Origin: Streptomyces sp. PsTaAH-137
GTDB taxonomy: Bacteria; Actinomycetota; Actinomycetes; Streptomycetales; Streptomycetaceae
NCBI RefSeq assembly: GCF_003259365.1
Contig: NZ_QLLY01000026.1
Span: 43,088-107,087 of the forward strand
Direction: 5' to 3'
Length of the DNA: 64,000 bases
Every line of letters begins with the position of its first letter. Positions within the stretch are counted from its first letter, which is position 1. This document shows, piece by piece, positions 38,339-46,957 of the stretch. A program made the position numbers and the translations under genes. The notes beneath the pieces are model-generated. The model was not told where the DNA came from and did no database searches. It saw only the letters and a list, made by a program, of their open reading frames with translations.

Positions 38339-39786
38339 CGCCGCGCCTCCTGCCTCAGCCGCCGCATGTTGAACCACATCACCGGGATCACGAGGAGCAG
38401 CAGGAGCACCGCGATGGCGCTGGCCAGGCCCTCGTTGTTCTCGTTGAACGCCGACAGGTACAGCTGCAGCGCCAGGACGTTGGCGTCGTCCTGGGTGGAG
38501 CCCGGCGCGATGATGTAGACCAGGTCGAAGATCTTCAGGACGTTGATCATGAGAGTGACGAGGACGACCGCGAGCACCGGTGCGAGCAGCGGCACCGTGA
38601 CCCGCCGGAACACCTGCCACTCCGTGGCCCCGTCCACCCGGGCCGCCTCCAGGAGTTCCCGGGGGATCCCGGCGAGTCCGGCGCCGATGAGGACCATCGC
38701 GAAGCCCGCCCACATCCACACGTACGCGACCATGATCGAGGTCGTCACGATGTTGAGGTAGAGGTCGAAGCCGCCCAGATGGATGGTGAAGAACTTCTTG
38801 TCGCCGAGCCAGTCGACGCCGTTGTACGCCTCCTTGAAGTTGGTGGCGGGCAGCCGGAGTTTTGCCCCGTCGGCGGCGGCGGGCAGGGTGAAGGTGCCGT
38901 CGGCGGCTGCCGTCGTGGACGCCACCACCTTGCCGCCCTTCACGGCCTCGACCCGCATGCCGGGGTAGCCGACCTCGGTTGCGTCGACGTCCTTCGCCTT
39001 GCCGACGCCCTTGCCGAGCGTGAAGTCCTGCCAGAGCGTGCCGGTGACCTTCCCCGGTGAGGCGGTGGCCGCCTTCGCGGGTTTCGCGTCCTTCGGCATC
39101 TCGTCGGCGGCGACCCCGACCAGCGGCAGCAGATAGGACGTGCCCGCCTGCACCGGCTGCTTGGTGAGGTACGGGCCGCCCGCCTTGCCCGCGAGCGGGT
39201 CGTTGGCGCGCGGATGGGCCTTCGGGAACGCGGACGCCGAGCTGAACGTGTCGTGGACCGAGGTCCACACCGCGTTCACCGCGCCCTTGCCCGGATCCTG
39301 GTCGTACACCAGCCGGAAGATGATGCCGGCGGCCAGCATCGAGATCGCCATCGGCATGAAGACGACCAGCTTGAACGCCGTGCCCCAGCGGATCCGCTCG
39401 GTCATCACGGCGAAGATCAGGCCGAGTGCGGTGGCGACCGTCGGGGCGAGCACCACCCACCAGATGTTGTTGTTGATCGCGGCCTTGGTGTCGGAACGGG
39501 TGAACAGCGTCTGGTAGTTGTCGAACCCGATGAACGAGTCGCCCGAGGCGTTGAAGAAGCTGCGCACGACCGAGTACCCGATCGGGTAGACGACGAGCGC
39601 GCCGAGCAGCACGAGCGCGGGCAGGAGGAAGAAGAGCGCGACGGTCCTGCGGGTACCGGTCACGCTCTTGAAGCGGCGGGGAGCGGGGGCGGGCCCGGGT
39701 GTCGCCGACGCGGCCGTGGTGGCCGGTGCGTCGGCGGCGGCACCCGGGCCGCCGTCCTTGTCGGGTCCGGCGGCCGGGGTGGTCAT
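38335..39786 (-). CDS. Carbohydrate ABC transporter permease (MalF-like) with large inserted domain
   Basis: A 483-residue permease, about 170 residues longer than usual (near 310). A proline/alanine-rich cytoplasmic tail (1-45) precedes the first helix (about 48-68). The EAA loop is IPRELLEAARVDGATEWQVFRRVTVPL. The extra mass lies between helices at about residues 175-340. Within it, 268-315 reads as a small beta-sandwich of the carboxypeptidase-regulatory or Cna-B kind, with the pattern GYPGMRVEAVKGGKVVASTT then DGTFTLPA. The insert should face the extracytoplasmic side, like the P2 loop of E. coli MalF that touches the binding protein. Confidence 0.88.
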   Translation of the reverse strand: MTTPAAGPDKDGGPGAAADAPATTAASATPGPAPAPRRFKSVTGTRRTVALFFLLPALVLLGALVVYPIGYSVVRSFFNASGDSFIGFDNYQTLFTRSDTKAAINNNIWWVVLAPTVATALGLIFAVMTERIRWGTAFKLVVFMPMAISMLAAGIIFRLVYDQDPGKGAVNAVWTSVHDTFSSASAFPKAHPRANDPLAGKAGGPYLTKQPVQAGTSYLLPLVGVAADEMPKDAKPAKAATASPGKVTGTLWQDFTLGKGVGKAKDVDATEVGYPGMRVEAVKGGKVVASTTAAADGTFTLPAAADGAKLRLPATNFKEAYNGVDWLGDKKFFTIHLGGFDLYLNIVTTSIMVAYVWMWAGFAMVLIGAGLAGIPRELLEAARVDGATEWQVFRRVTVPLLAPVLAVVLVTLMINVLKIFDLVYIIAPGSTQDDANVLALQLYLSAFNENNEGLASAIAVLLLLLVIPVMWFNMRRLRQEARR

Positions 39787-39793
39787 CGCCCGA

Positions 39794-41170
39794 TCAGTCC
39801 TTGTACGCCTTGACCGCGTCGGCCTCCAGAGTCTTCTGGGTGCCTTCGATGTCCTTCGGGTTCGCCAGGAAGTCCTGGAGCGCCTTCCACTCGCCCTTGC
39901 CGGGCGTGCCGCCGAACGCCTGCGGGGTCTGGTCCGACATGTCGAAGCGGAAGTCGTCGCCGGAGTCGACGAGCGCCTTGGCGATCGTGCGCTGCACGGC
40001 GTTCGGGTACGCGGACAGCTCCACGTTCTTGTTCGGCGAGAGGTAACCGCCCAGCTTGGCCTGGATGGTGGCCGCGTCGGGGGAGGCCAGGAACTTCACC
40101 AGGGCCTGCGCCGCCGGCGAGTCCTTGAAGATCACCGCTGCGTCGCCGCCGCTGACCACGGGCGCCTTGGCGCCGACCGCCGGGAACGGGAACACCTTCG
40201 CGTCCGTGCCGACCTTCGCCTTGGTCTGCGCGATGTTGACCTGCACGAAGTCGCCCTCGTAGACCATGGCGCTCTTGGGCTGGTCGCCGCCGGTGAAGGT
40301 CTGCTCGACGGACTTGGTGAACTCGGTGCCCACCGCGCCCTTGTTGCCGCCCGCGAGGTAGTCGCTCTTGCCCCACAACTGGGCCAGCGTCGTCAGCGCC
40401 TGCTTGACCGACGGGTCCGTCCACTTGATCTTGTGCGCGGCGAGCTGGTCGTACTTCTCCGGGCCCGCCTGCGAGAGGTAGATGTTCTCGAACCAGTCGG
40501 TGAGCGGCCAGCCGTCGGCACCGGCCACCGACACCGGCGTCACCCCGGAGTCGTAGAGCGCCTGGCTGGTGGTCAGGAACTCCTTCCAGGTCTTCGGCTC
40601 CTTCGCCGCCGCGTTCTGGAAGACCGCCGCGTTGTACCAGATCAGCGACTTGTTGGCGGCCTTGTAGTAGGCGCCGTAGCTCTGGCCGTCGACCTTGCCG
40701 AGGTCCTGCCAGCCCTGGCTGTAGTTCTTCGTCAGCTCGGCCTGCACGTCCTTGTCGAGCGGCTTCGCCCACTTCTTGTCGACGGCCTGCTTGATGGCGC
40801 CGGGCTGCGGCAGCATCGCCACGTCGGGCGGGGAGCCGCCCGCGACCTTCGACCCGATGAAGTTGATGATCGGGTCCTGTGCGGGGACGAAGGTGACCTT
40901 CGCGCCCGTCCGTTTCTCGAACTCCGCGAGCACCTGCTTGAAGTTCTTCTGCTCGTCACCGGTCCATACGGCGGCGATCTCCAGCGATTTGCCGTCCAGC
41001 TTGGGGAGCTGGAGGGAGGAGCCGGAGGAAGAGCCCGTGTCCTTCCCGCCCGGTTCATCGCTTTTTTTGTCGTCACTGCCGCCGCACGAGGCGAGTGCCA
41101 GCGTCAATGAGCCTGCGGCCAGGGCCACGGCCGCTCGGCGGAAGGTGGGTGTCCGAAGAGTGCTGCGCAT
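39794..41170 (-). CDS. Sugar ABC transporter substrate-binding lipoprotein
   Basis: A 458-residue solute-binding protein. The ATG at 41170 gives a lipoprotein signal: basic n-region, hydrophobic stretch and lipobox LASC with the modified cysteine at residue 29. A Ser/Gly/Asp-rich linker follows. The mature part has LEIAAVWTGDEQKNFKQVLAEFEKRTGAKVTFVP and the GGSPPDVAMLPQPG signature of family-1 (COG1653) sugar binders. The length suits alpha-glucoside or maltodextrin-type binders, but the sugar cannot be set from sequence. It is the first gene of the importer operon, 7 bp before the MalF-like gene. Confidence 0.92.
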   Translation of the reverse strand: MRSTLRTPTFRRAAVALAAGSLTLALASCGGSDDKKSDEPGGKDTGSSSGSSLQLPKLDGKSLEIAAVWTGDEQKNFKQVLAEFEKRTGAKVTFVPAQDPIINFIGSKVAGGSPPDVAMLPQPGAIKQAVDKKWAKPLDKDVQAELTKNYSQGWQDLGKVDGQSYGAYYKAANKSLIWYNAAVFQNAAAKEPKTWKEFLTTSQALYDSGVTPVSVAGADGWPLTDWFENIYLSQAGPEKYDQLAAHKIKWTDPSVKQALTTLAQLWGKSDYLAGGNKGAVGTEFTKSVEQTFTGGDQPKSAMVYEGDFVQVNIAQTKAKVGTDAKVFPFPAVGAKAPVVSGGDAAVIFKDSPAAQALVKFLASPDAATIQAKLGGYLSPNKNVELSAYPNAVQRTIAKALVDSGDDFRFDMSDQTPQAFGGTPGKGEWKALQDFLANPKDIEGTQKTLEADAVKAYKD

Positions 41171-41332
41171 CACTGCCCCGTTCTCGTCCTGAAGGCTGAA
41201 CGTACGTACTGAGCGCTGTACTTCTGGCGTGTTCGTGCGCTCTGGTCTACGCCCCACCAGGGAGAACCGGCAAGGGTGCCGGGCGCTCCGCGACGGTGAT
41301 CGTGACGGGGTCGTGATGCCCGGGCCGCTTGT
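41171..41332. other. Upstream region of the sugar importer operon
   Basis: This 162-bp stretch must hold the importer promoter on the minus strand. I find no convincing LacI or GntR operator palindrome; a short ACGTACGT self-complement near 41210 is the only symmetric element. The rest of the gap to 41732 is repeat island 4. Confidence 0.5.
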
Positions 41333-41735
41333 GAAGTTCCCCGCGCCCCTGGGTTGTTCGTTCGTCTGCGGCCCGGTGGCCGCTTCTCGCGCAGTTCCCC
41401 GCGCCCCTGAGGCATGCGCTGCGCGCAGCCTCCCCTTGAGAGGCTGCGCTCCGCGCGCCTCCCGATAGGGGCGCGCCTCTCTGGTGGGGCGGGGGGCGGT
41501 CGGGGTGCGCCTCTCTTGATGAGATGGCGCACGAAGTGCGCATCTCAGGGGCGCGGGGAACTGCGCGACCAGCCACGACGAGAGGCGCGCGTGGGAACTG
41601 GTTTTAGGGGCGCGGGGAACTGCGCGAGAAGCGGCCACCGGGGCGCGCGTGACGGACTACCCAGGGGCGCGGGGAACTGCGCGACCAGCCACCGCCGGGC
41701 CGCGGATGAGCGACAACGTGACAGGGGAACTGCTA
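41333..41735. repeat. Repeat island 4, overlapping the end of the FHA/FtsK-like gene
   Basis: Two reverse cores end at 41351 and 41409 (58 bp apart). The middle has GAGGC/GCCTC-type hairpins (about 41409-41460) and the TGAGATG/CATCTCA hairpin at about 41519-41547. Forward cores have GGGG runs beginning at 41548, 41607 and 41664. A fourth, shortened core (CAGGGGAACTGC, 41722-41733) runs into the stop codon of the minus-strand gene, whose TAG complement is CTA at 41733-41735. I see no coding function in the island. Confidence 0.86.
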
Positions 41736-44700
41736 GAGGAGGGACGGGACTTCCTGGGCCGAGACCGAGCGGGCCGCTCGTTCCAGGGCGCTGGCCAGGA
41801 GGGCCAGGTCCGTGGGCCCGTTGCCCAGCTCGCGGACCGGGCGACGGTCCGGGGGATCGCCCATGCGGGCCCAGTCGAGGACGACCACGGTGGGCCGGAG
41901 CGTGGCCGTGCGCGGAATCCGCCCGGTGACCCGCCCGGACTGAAGCCCCACATCCCGCCCATCGGCAGCGAACAACCGCCCCCGCCCCGGCGCCGGATCC
42001 TCGACCCCACCACCCCGCACGGCATCGAGCACCACCCGGGGCCGAGCCGCCCACCCGGCATCTCCGCCGGAGGCGAAGGAGGCGACGAGATGCACCCCGA
42101 GCCGCTCCCCGTCCCGCGCCACGGCCTCCAGCGCCCGCACCACGGACCCCGCGGCGGGCCGCCCCGGCGACCCCAGCGGCGGCGCCAGCAGCGCGTCCAG
42201 ATCGTCGACGACCACCACGAGCCGCGGCAACGGCGGCGCCGCCTCCGCCTTCTCCCGCGCCGCACCGGGCCGCAGCCGCATCGTCGGCATCGTGGAACTC
42301 GGCGCCGTGTCGAGATCGTCGGCACCGGAGGAGGGCGGCGCGCTGCGCTGCGGAACGAGACGCCCGGCGACGGTGCGCTGGGTGTGCCACTCGGTGAAGT
42401 GCGTACGCCCTATCAACTCGGCCCGCCGCTTCAGCTCGGTGCTCAGCGACTGGGCGAACTCCCGCATCCGCACCGGGTCGTTGGCCGCGAGGTGGGTCGT
42501 GACGTGCGGCAGGTCCGTACAGACCCGCAAGCCCTCGGCCGCGCCGCTCGACCCACCGGCGCCGCCCTCCCCGTCGATGAGGACGAGGCTGAGCCGGTCC
42601 GGCCGCTCGGCGGCGGCGAGCGACGCGGCGACGGAGCGCAACAGCTCCGTACGGCCACTGCCCGCGGGCCCCTCGACGAACAGATGCGGCCCGTCCGCGG
42701 CGAGATCGACCCCGACCGGCCCGCGCGGCCCGGCGCCGAGCACCGCCACCACCCGGCCGCCCAGGGCCTCCGGATCGTCCGTGGCCGCGGCCCAGCGCGC
42801 CATCAGCGACGCCGGGGTGGCCCGCGCCAGCCCCAGCTCGTCCAGCAACCGGGCGACCTGCGGCAACGGCGCCGACACGCGCGCGTGCGGCAGCCCCGAC
42901 GTGCCCGCGCCCTCCGTGCGCAGCGGTGCGAGCGCCCGCGCGAACCGCTCCGCCCACGCGAGCGACACCGCGTCCACCGTGGCCACGGTCCCGTGCCCGA
43001 CGGGCTGCCCCTGGGCGGCGCGGTGCAGCCGCAGGGAGGTCGCCACGTCCCCGCTGAGCAGCGCCGCGGCGCCGCACGCGCGGAAGGCCGGGCTCTGCGC
43101 ACAGGCCGCCTCATAGGTCCGGTCGACCGGGGACGCCGGGGTGGTGGCCGGTGTCTCGGCGAGGCACACCACGTGGATCCCGGCCGCCGAGCCCTCGGCG
43201 GCGAGCCGCACGGTGGCCTCCCGCAGCGTGGCCGACCCCGGGTCGCCGTCGACGACGACCACGGCGGCGGCGTCGGGGCGCAGGCCCGCGGCATGGTCGT
43301 CGAGGCGGCGCAGCAGCTCACCGGTGCGGGCGGCCGCCTGGTCCCGGTCGTACGCGAGCAGCAGCCGGCAGTCCTGGCCGTGGGCCGGGCGCACATGGGG
43401 CAGCCAGCCGAGCCAGGACCACTCGGCGATCCGCTCCGCCTCGGGCCGCGCCCGGTCGGTGCTGATCAGGACGATCTCCAGCTGGTCCGGCGCGTGCAGC
43501 GCGGCGAGCTGGGCCACGACCGCGCGGGCCAGACCGGCGAGCCGCGTCCGCGGCCCCGCGAGCCCGAGCGCCCCCGCCTCGGCGAGTCCTACGGTCACCG
43601 GGACCGCGGGCAGCGGTCCGGAGCCGCCGGGCCCCGGCCGGTCGACCGTGCCGAGCCGTACGGCCAGCGCCTCCGGGTGCCCGGGCCGGCGCTCCCACAG
43701 CCGCGGCCCGGGGCCGAGCGCGGTGAGCAGCAGCGTGGCGGCGTCGGGCCAGGTCTCGGCGGCGGGCACGGCGGGAACGGGCTCGGCGCCGCTGCGGGGA
43801 GCGGGCACGCCGGGCTGCTGCGGCGCGCGCATCGCGTACGGCTCGTGGATCGCGTGCTCGGCGTCGTGCGCGGAACGGGCCGTGTCCTTCGCGTGCGGCT
43901 CGTCGCGCCCGGGGCCGCGGCGTAGCAGCCGCCCCAGACCGCCGCGCTTGCGCGGGGCGGACGGCAGCTCCGTACCGCGCGGTGGCGTGCCCGTCCCGGT
44001 CCGCTCCACGTCGGGCGCCCCGCCCTGGCCCGGTACGACGGGCTGCGCGCCCCCGGGCGCCTCGTCACCCGAGGCGCCCCAGGACGCGTCCCCGTACGTG
44101 TGCCGGGTCTCGTCGGAAGGGACCATCGGCGACGAAGGCGCGGCCGGGGCGTCGCCCGCGGCGGGCCGCCGGGGGTCGGCCGTGCCGAGCGCCACCCGCA
44201 CCTGCCCCTCGCCGTCGGGCGCCGTCGCCAGCGGTGCCGTACGGGCCGTGCCGCCCGCCGCCGTGACCCGCAGCGCCGACTCGCCCAGGCGCAGCAGGGT
44301 GCCGGGGGAGAGGCGCACGGGGCGCTCGTCGAGGGAGCGGCCCTCCAGCGTCGTCCCGTTCGTCGAACCCAGGTCCGCCACCGTGACCCGGCCGTCCGGG
44401 GCGAGCGTCACCGCGCAGTGCAGCCGTGACACGTCCGGGTCGTCGAGGCTGACGTCGGCGTCGGCGGAGCGGCCGATGCGGATCTGGCCGCCGTGCAGCA
44501 GATGGACGCCGCCCGCGTCCGGCCCCGCCACCACGTGCAGCTGGGCCGCCGCCGAGTCGGGATCGGGGCCGGGGTCGGTGGGGCCGCCGAGCGAGAGCAC
44601 CGCGCCGTCGGTCAGCGGCGGCTCGCCCAGCAGACAGCGCTGCGGATCGAGCCGCTCATGGCCCGCGTATAGCACGGAGGAGGGGGCGTCGCCGCCCGCG

Positions 44701-44822
44701 GCGGCCGCGACGAGTCCGGAGAGCACGGCGGCGAGCGCGGTGCCCGCGGGCGCTGTGACCAGAAGGTCGCGGACCGGGGATGCGGCCTCGACGGAGGCCA
44801 TGACGGTAAGCCGGATCTGCAT
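41733..44822 (-). CDS. FHA-domain FtsK/SpoIIIE-like ATPase (EccC/EssC-related), probably degenerate P-loop
   Basis: A 1029-residue cytoplasmic-looking protein starting MQIRLTVMASVEAA. Residues 1-80 look like a small beta-grasp domain. Residues about 92-187 are an FHA domain (IRIGRS, then SRLH, then N155-G156), which binds phosphothreonine. A disordered linker follows to about 400, then two FtsK-type ATPase modules. The second has GPAGSGRT at about 715-722, where the Walker A lysine is replaced by arginine, and a Walker B-like LVVVVDDLDALL near 870. The architecture recalls EssC/EccC without transmembrane helices. The gene diverges from kinase gene pkaA, a plausible source of the phosphothreonine ligand. 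Confidence 0.82.
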   Translation of the reverse strand: MQIRLTVMASVEAASPVRDLLVTAPAGTALAAVLSGLVAAAAGGDAPSSVLYAGHERLDPQRCLLGEPPLTDGAVLSLGGPTDPGPDPDSAAAQLHVVAGPDAGGVHLLHGGQIRIGRSADADVSLDDPDVSRLHCAVTLAPDGRVTVADLGSTNGTTLEGRSLDERPVRLSPGTLLRLGESALRVTAAGGTARTAPLATAPDGEGQVRVALGTADPRRPAAGDAPAAPSSPMVPSDETRHTYGDASWGASGDEAPGGAQPVVPGQGGAPDVERTGTGTPPRGTELPSAPRKRGGLGRLLRRGPGRDEPHAKDTARSAHDAEHAIHEPYAMRAPQQPGVPAPRSGAEPVPAVPAAETWPDAATLLLTALGPGPRLWERRPGHPEALAVRLGTVDRPGPGGSGPLPAVPVTVGLAEAGALGLAGPRTRLAGLARAVVAQLAALHAPDQLEIVLISTDRARPEAERIAEWSWLGWLPHVRPAHGQDCRLLLAYDRDQAAARTGELLRRLDDHAAGLRPDAAAVVVVDGDPGSATLREATVRLAAEGSAAGIHVVCLAETPATTPASPVDRTYEAACAQSPAFRACGAAALLSGDVATSLRLHRAAQGQPVGHGTVATVDAVSLAWAERFARALAPLRTEGAGTSGLPHARVSAPLPQVARLLDELGLARATPASLMARWAAATDDPEALGGRVVAVLGAGPRGPVGVDLAADGPHLFVEGPAGSGRTELLRSVAASLAAAERPDRLSLVLIDGEGGAGGSSGAAEGLRVCTDLPHVTTHLAANDPVRMREFAQSLSTELKRRAELIGRTHFTEWHTQRTVAGRLVPQRSAPPSSGADDLDTAPSSTMPTMRLRPGAAREKAEAAPPLPRLVVVVDDLDALLAPPLGSPGRPAAGSVVRALEAVARDGERLGVHLVASFASGGDAGWAARPRVVLDAVRGGGVEDPAPGRGRLFAADGRDVGLQSGRVTGRIPRTATLRPTVVVLDWARMGDPPDRRPVRELGNGPTDLALLASALERAARSVSAQEVPSLL

Positions 44823-45213
44823 CGCCGTCAGCGGTCCCTTCTGCGCGGGCGCCCGGGCCAGGGACGCCCGCGGTCCCCACCGCAGATTCCCCCGCCGCCA
44901 CGGGCACGTCAGCCAGTGCTGAGAGGCATCCTCGCACCTGCCACTGACACTTCGCCCGCCCCCCACCCGTAAGTGATCTTGATTGGTCGGCTCTGCCCGC
45001 AAAAGTGCCTGCTCTGTCGCCGCCCCGCGACCGGTTGAGATCGCTCACGTCCCCCGTCGGCAACCGGGAGGACCGGAATTGCGTCTTTCCGACGAGGTCT
45101 GTCCGTCGAACACGGGTATGAGTGGTCACGGAAGATCGACAGCCTGTACCTCGTACGGCGCCACTACAGTGGGTCGGAACACAGTTCGCAAAGCCAAGCA
45201 GGGAGCGCATGAC
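44823..45213. promoter_or_regulatory. Divergent promoter region between the FHA/FtsK gene and pkaA
   Basis: This 391-bp gap holds the promoters of both divergent genes. A TACAGT at 45165-45170, about 45 bp before the pkaA start, is a possible -10 box, but no good -35 is seen. A slightly AT-richer patch near 44970-45000 could serve the opposite strand. A GGGAG ribosome site lies just before the pkaA GTG. No open reading frame here looks real. Confidence 0.45.
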
Positions 45214-46845
45214 GTGCGGCCGGTAGGCAGCAAGTACCTGCTCGAGGAGCCGCTCGGACGCGGCGCCACGGGCACCGTCTGGCGGGCCCGCCAGCGCGAG
45301 ACCGCGGGTGCCGAGGCGGCCGTCGCCGGCCAGCCCGGCGAGACGGTCGCGATCAAGGTCCTGAAGGAAGAGCTGGCCAACGACGCGGACGTGGTGATGC
45401 GCTTCCTCAGGGAGCGCTCCGTCCTGCTCAGGCTCACGCATCCGAACATCGTCCGCACGCGCGACCTGGTCGTCGAGGGCGAGCTGCTCGCCCTGGTCAT
45501 GGACCTGATCGACGGCCCGGACCTGCACCGCTATCTGCGCGAGAACGGCCCGTTCTCGCCGGTCGCGGCCGCGCTGCTGACCGCCCAGGTCGCCGACGCG
45601 CTCGCCGCGAGCCACGCCGACGGCGTCGTGCACCGCGACCTGAAGCCGGCGAACGTGCTGCTCAAACAGGACGCCGGTGGCATGCACCCGATGCTGACCG
45701 ACTTCGGCATCGCGCGCCTGGCCGACTCCCCGGGCCTGACCCGCACCCACGAGTTCGTGGGCACGCCCGCGTACGTCGCGCCCGAGTCCGCCGAGGGCCG
45801 CCCGCAGACCAGCGCGGTCGACATCTACGGCGCGGGCATCCTGCTCTACGAGCTGGTGACCGGGCGCCCGCCGTTCTCCGGCGGCTCCGCCCTCGAAGTG
45901 CTCCACCAGCACCTCAGCGCCGAGCCGCGCCGCCCCTCCACCGTGCCCGACCCGCTGTGGACGGTCATCGAGCGCTGCCTGCGCAAGAACCCGGACGAGC
46001 GGCCCAGCGCGGAGAACCTCGCGCGCGGGCTGCGCACCGTCGCCGAGGGCATCGGCGTGCATGCCAACAGCGCGCAGATCCACGCCGCCGAGGGCGTCGG
46101 CGCCCTGCTGATGCCCGACCCGGACCCGGCACAGGTCCCGGAGGTCCCCGGCGCCGCCGACCCCACGCAGGTACTGCCGAACAACGCGTCGGGTTTCGGC
46201 CAGTTCGGCCAGGTCGATCCGAACGCCGCGACGAGCGTCATGCAGCAGCAGGGCAACCAGGCGGGCCCGCACGGCGCGGCCGACCCGACGGCCGTCATGC
46301 CTCCGGTCCCGCAGAACTCCCCGGGCGGCGACCCCGACGACCCGCACCCGTGGCAGAACCAGATGCGCGCGGCCCGCGACCGCAACGAGCAGACGCAGGT
46401 CCAGTACCTCAACCCCGACGAGGACCCGCTGCGCCGCCGCCCCCAGCGCCAGGTCCAGCAGCCCCAGCAGCAGCCGCGCCAGCAGAGTTACGCGCCCCGG
46501 CAGCCGCGCCAGGCGCCGCGCTCGACCCCGCAGCCGCAGCAGCCCCAGCAGCCCAGGCAGCAGCCGCAGCAGTACGCGCCGCCGCAGCCGCCGCCCCAGC
46601 AGGCGCGGCCCCCGCGCGAGCCGCGCCAGCGCAGCGCCAACCCGATGAAGATCCCCGGTCTCGGCTGCCTCAAGGGCTGCCTGTTCATGATCGTGATCCT
46701 CTTCGTGGTGAGCTGGCTGGTCTGGGAATTCACTCCGCTCCAGGACTGGATCGGCACCGGCAAGGGGTACTGGGACCAGCTCTCCACCTGGTTCGACGAC
46801 ATCACCGGCTGGATCGGCGATCTGGGGAGCAAAACCGGCAACTGA
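45214..46845 (+). CDS. pkaA: Serine/threonine protein kinase PkaA
   Basis: A 543-residue membrane-anchored Ser/Thr kinase, the length I recall for S. coelicolor PkaA. The GTG at 45214 is preferred because GGGAG sits 8 bp upstream; the longer open frame has no such site. The kinase domain (about 5-275) has GRGATGTVW, VAIKVLKEEL (active-site lysine), HRDLKPANVLL, DFGIARL and GTPAYVAPES. A proline/glutamine-rich linker (about 400-480) leads to a single helix, CLFMIVILFVVSWLVWEF, near 490-508, then a short extracellular tail. There are no PASTA repeats. The kinase gene pkaB follows, and an FHA-domain protein is divergent. Confidence 0.93.
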   Translation: MRPVGSKYLLEEPLGRGATGTVWRARQRETAGAEAAVAGQPGETVAIKVLKEELANDADVVMRFLRERSVLLRLTHPNIVRTRDLVVEGELLALVMDLIDGPDLHRYLRENGPFSPVAAALLTAQVADALAASHADGVVHRDLKPANVLLKQDAGGMHPMLTDFGIARLADSPGLTRTHEFVGTPAYVAPESAEGRPQTSAVDIYGAGILLYELVTGRPPFSGGSALEVLHQHLSAEPRRPSTVPDPLWTVIERCLRKNPDERPSAENLARGLRTVAEGIGVHANSAQIHAAEGVGALLMPDPDPAQVPEVPGAADPTQVLPNNASGFGQFGQVDPNAATSVMQQQGNQAGPHGAADPTAVMPPVPQNSPGGDPDDPHPWQNQMRAARDRNEQTQVQYLNPDEDPLRRRPQRQVQQPQQQPRQQSYAPRQPRQAPRSTPQPQQPQQPRQQPQQYAPPQPPPQQARPPREPRQRSANPMKIPGLGCLKGCLFMIVILFVVSWLVWEFTPLQDWIGTGKGYWDQLSTWFDDITGWIGDLGSKTGN

Positions 46846-46903
46846 ACTGCGATGTTGGAGATTTGTCGACATCCGGCGGGTGATTTCCCGCTCTGATGCG
46901 ATG

Positions 46904-46937
46904 GTTGGCGTCCGGGCCGCGTAGCTTGGGCGCCAAC
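46904..46937 (+). promoter_or_regulatory. Inverted repeat just upstream of pkaB
   Basis: GTTGGCG (46904-46910) and CGCCAAC (46931-46937) form a 7-bp inverted repeat with a 20-nt loop, 10 bp before the pkaB ribosome site. It could be a weak attenuator or part of an operator. Evidence is only the symmetry. Confidence 0.35.
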
Positions 46938-46957
46938 ACGCGTCTGTAGGAGCAGTC

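Noticed and set aside
41733..44822. Type VII secretion locus
   Set aside because: No Esx/WXG100 genes, EccB/D/E or mycosin; only one FHA/FtsK-like protein with an altered P-loop.
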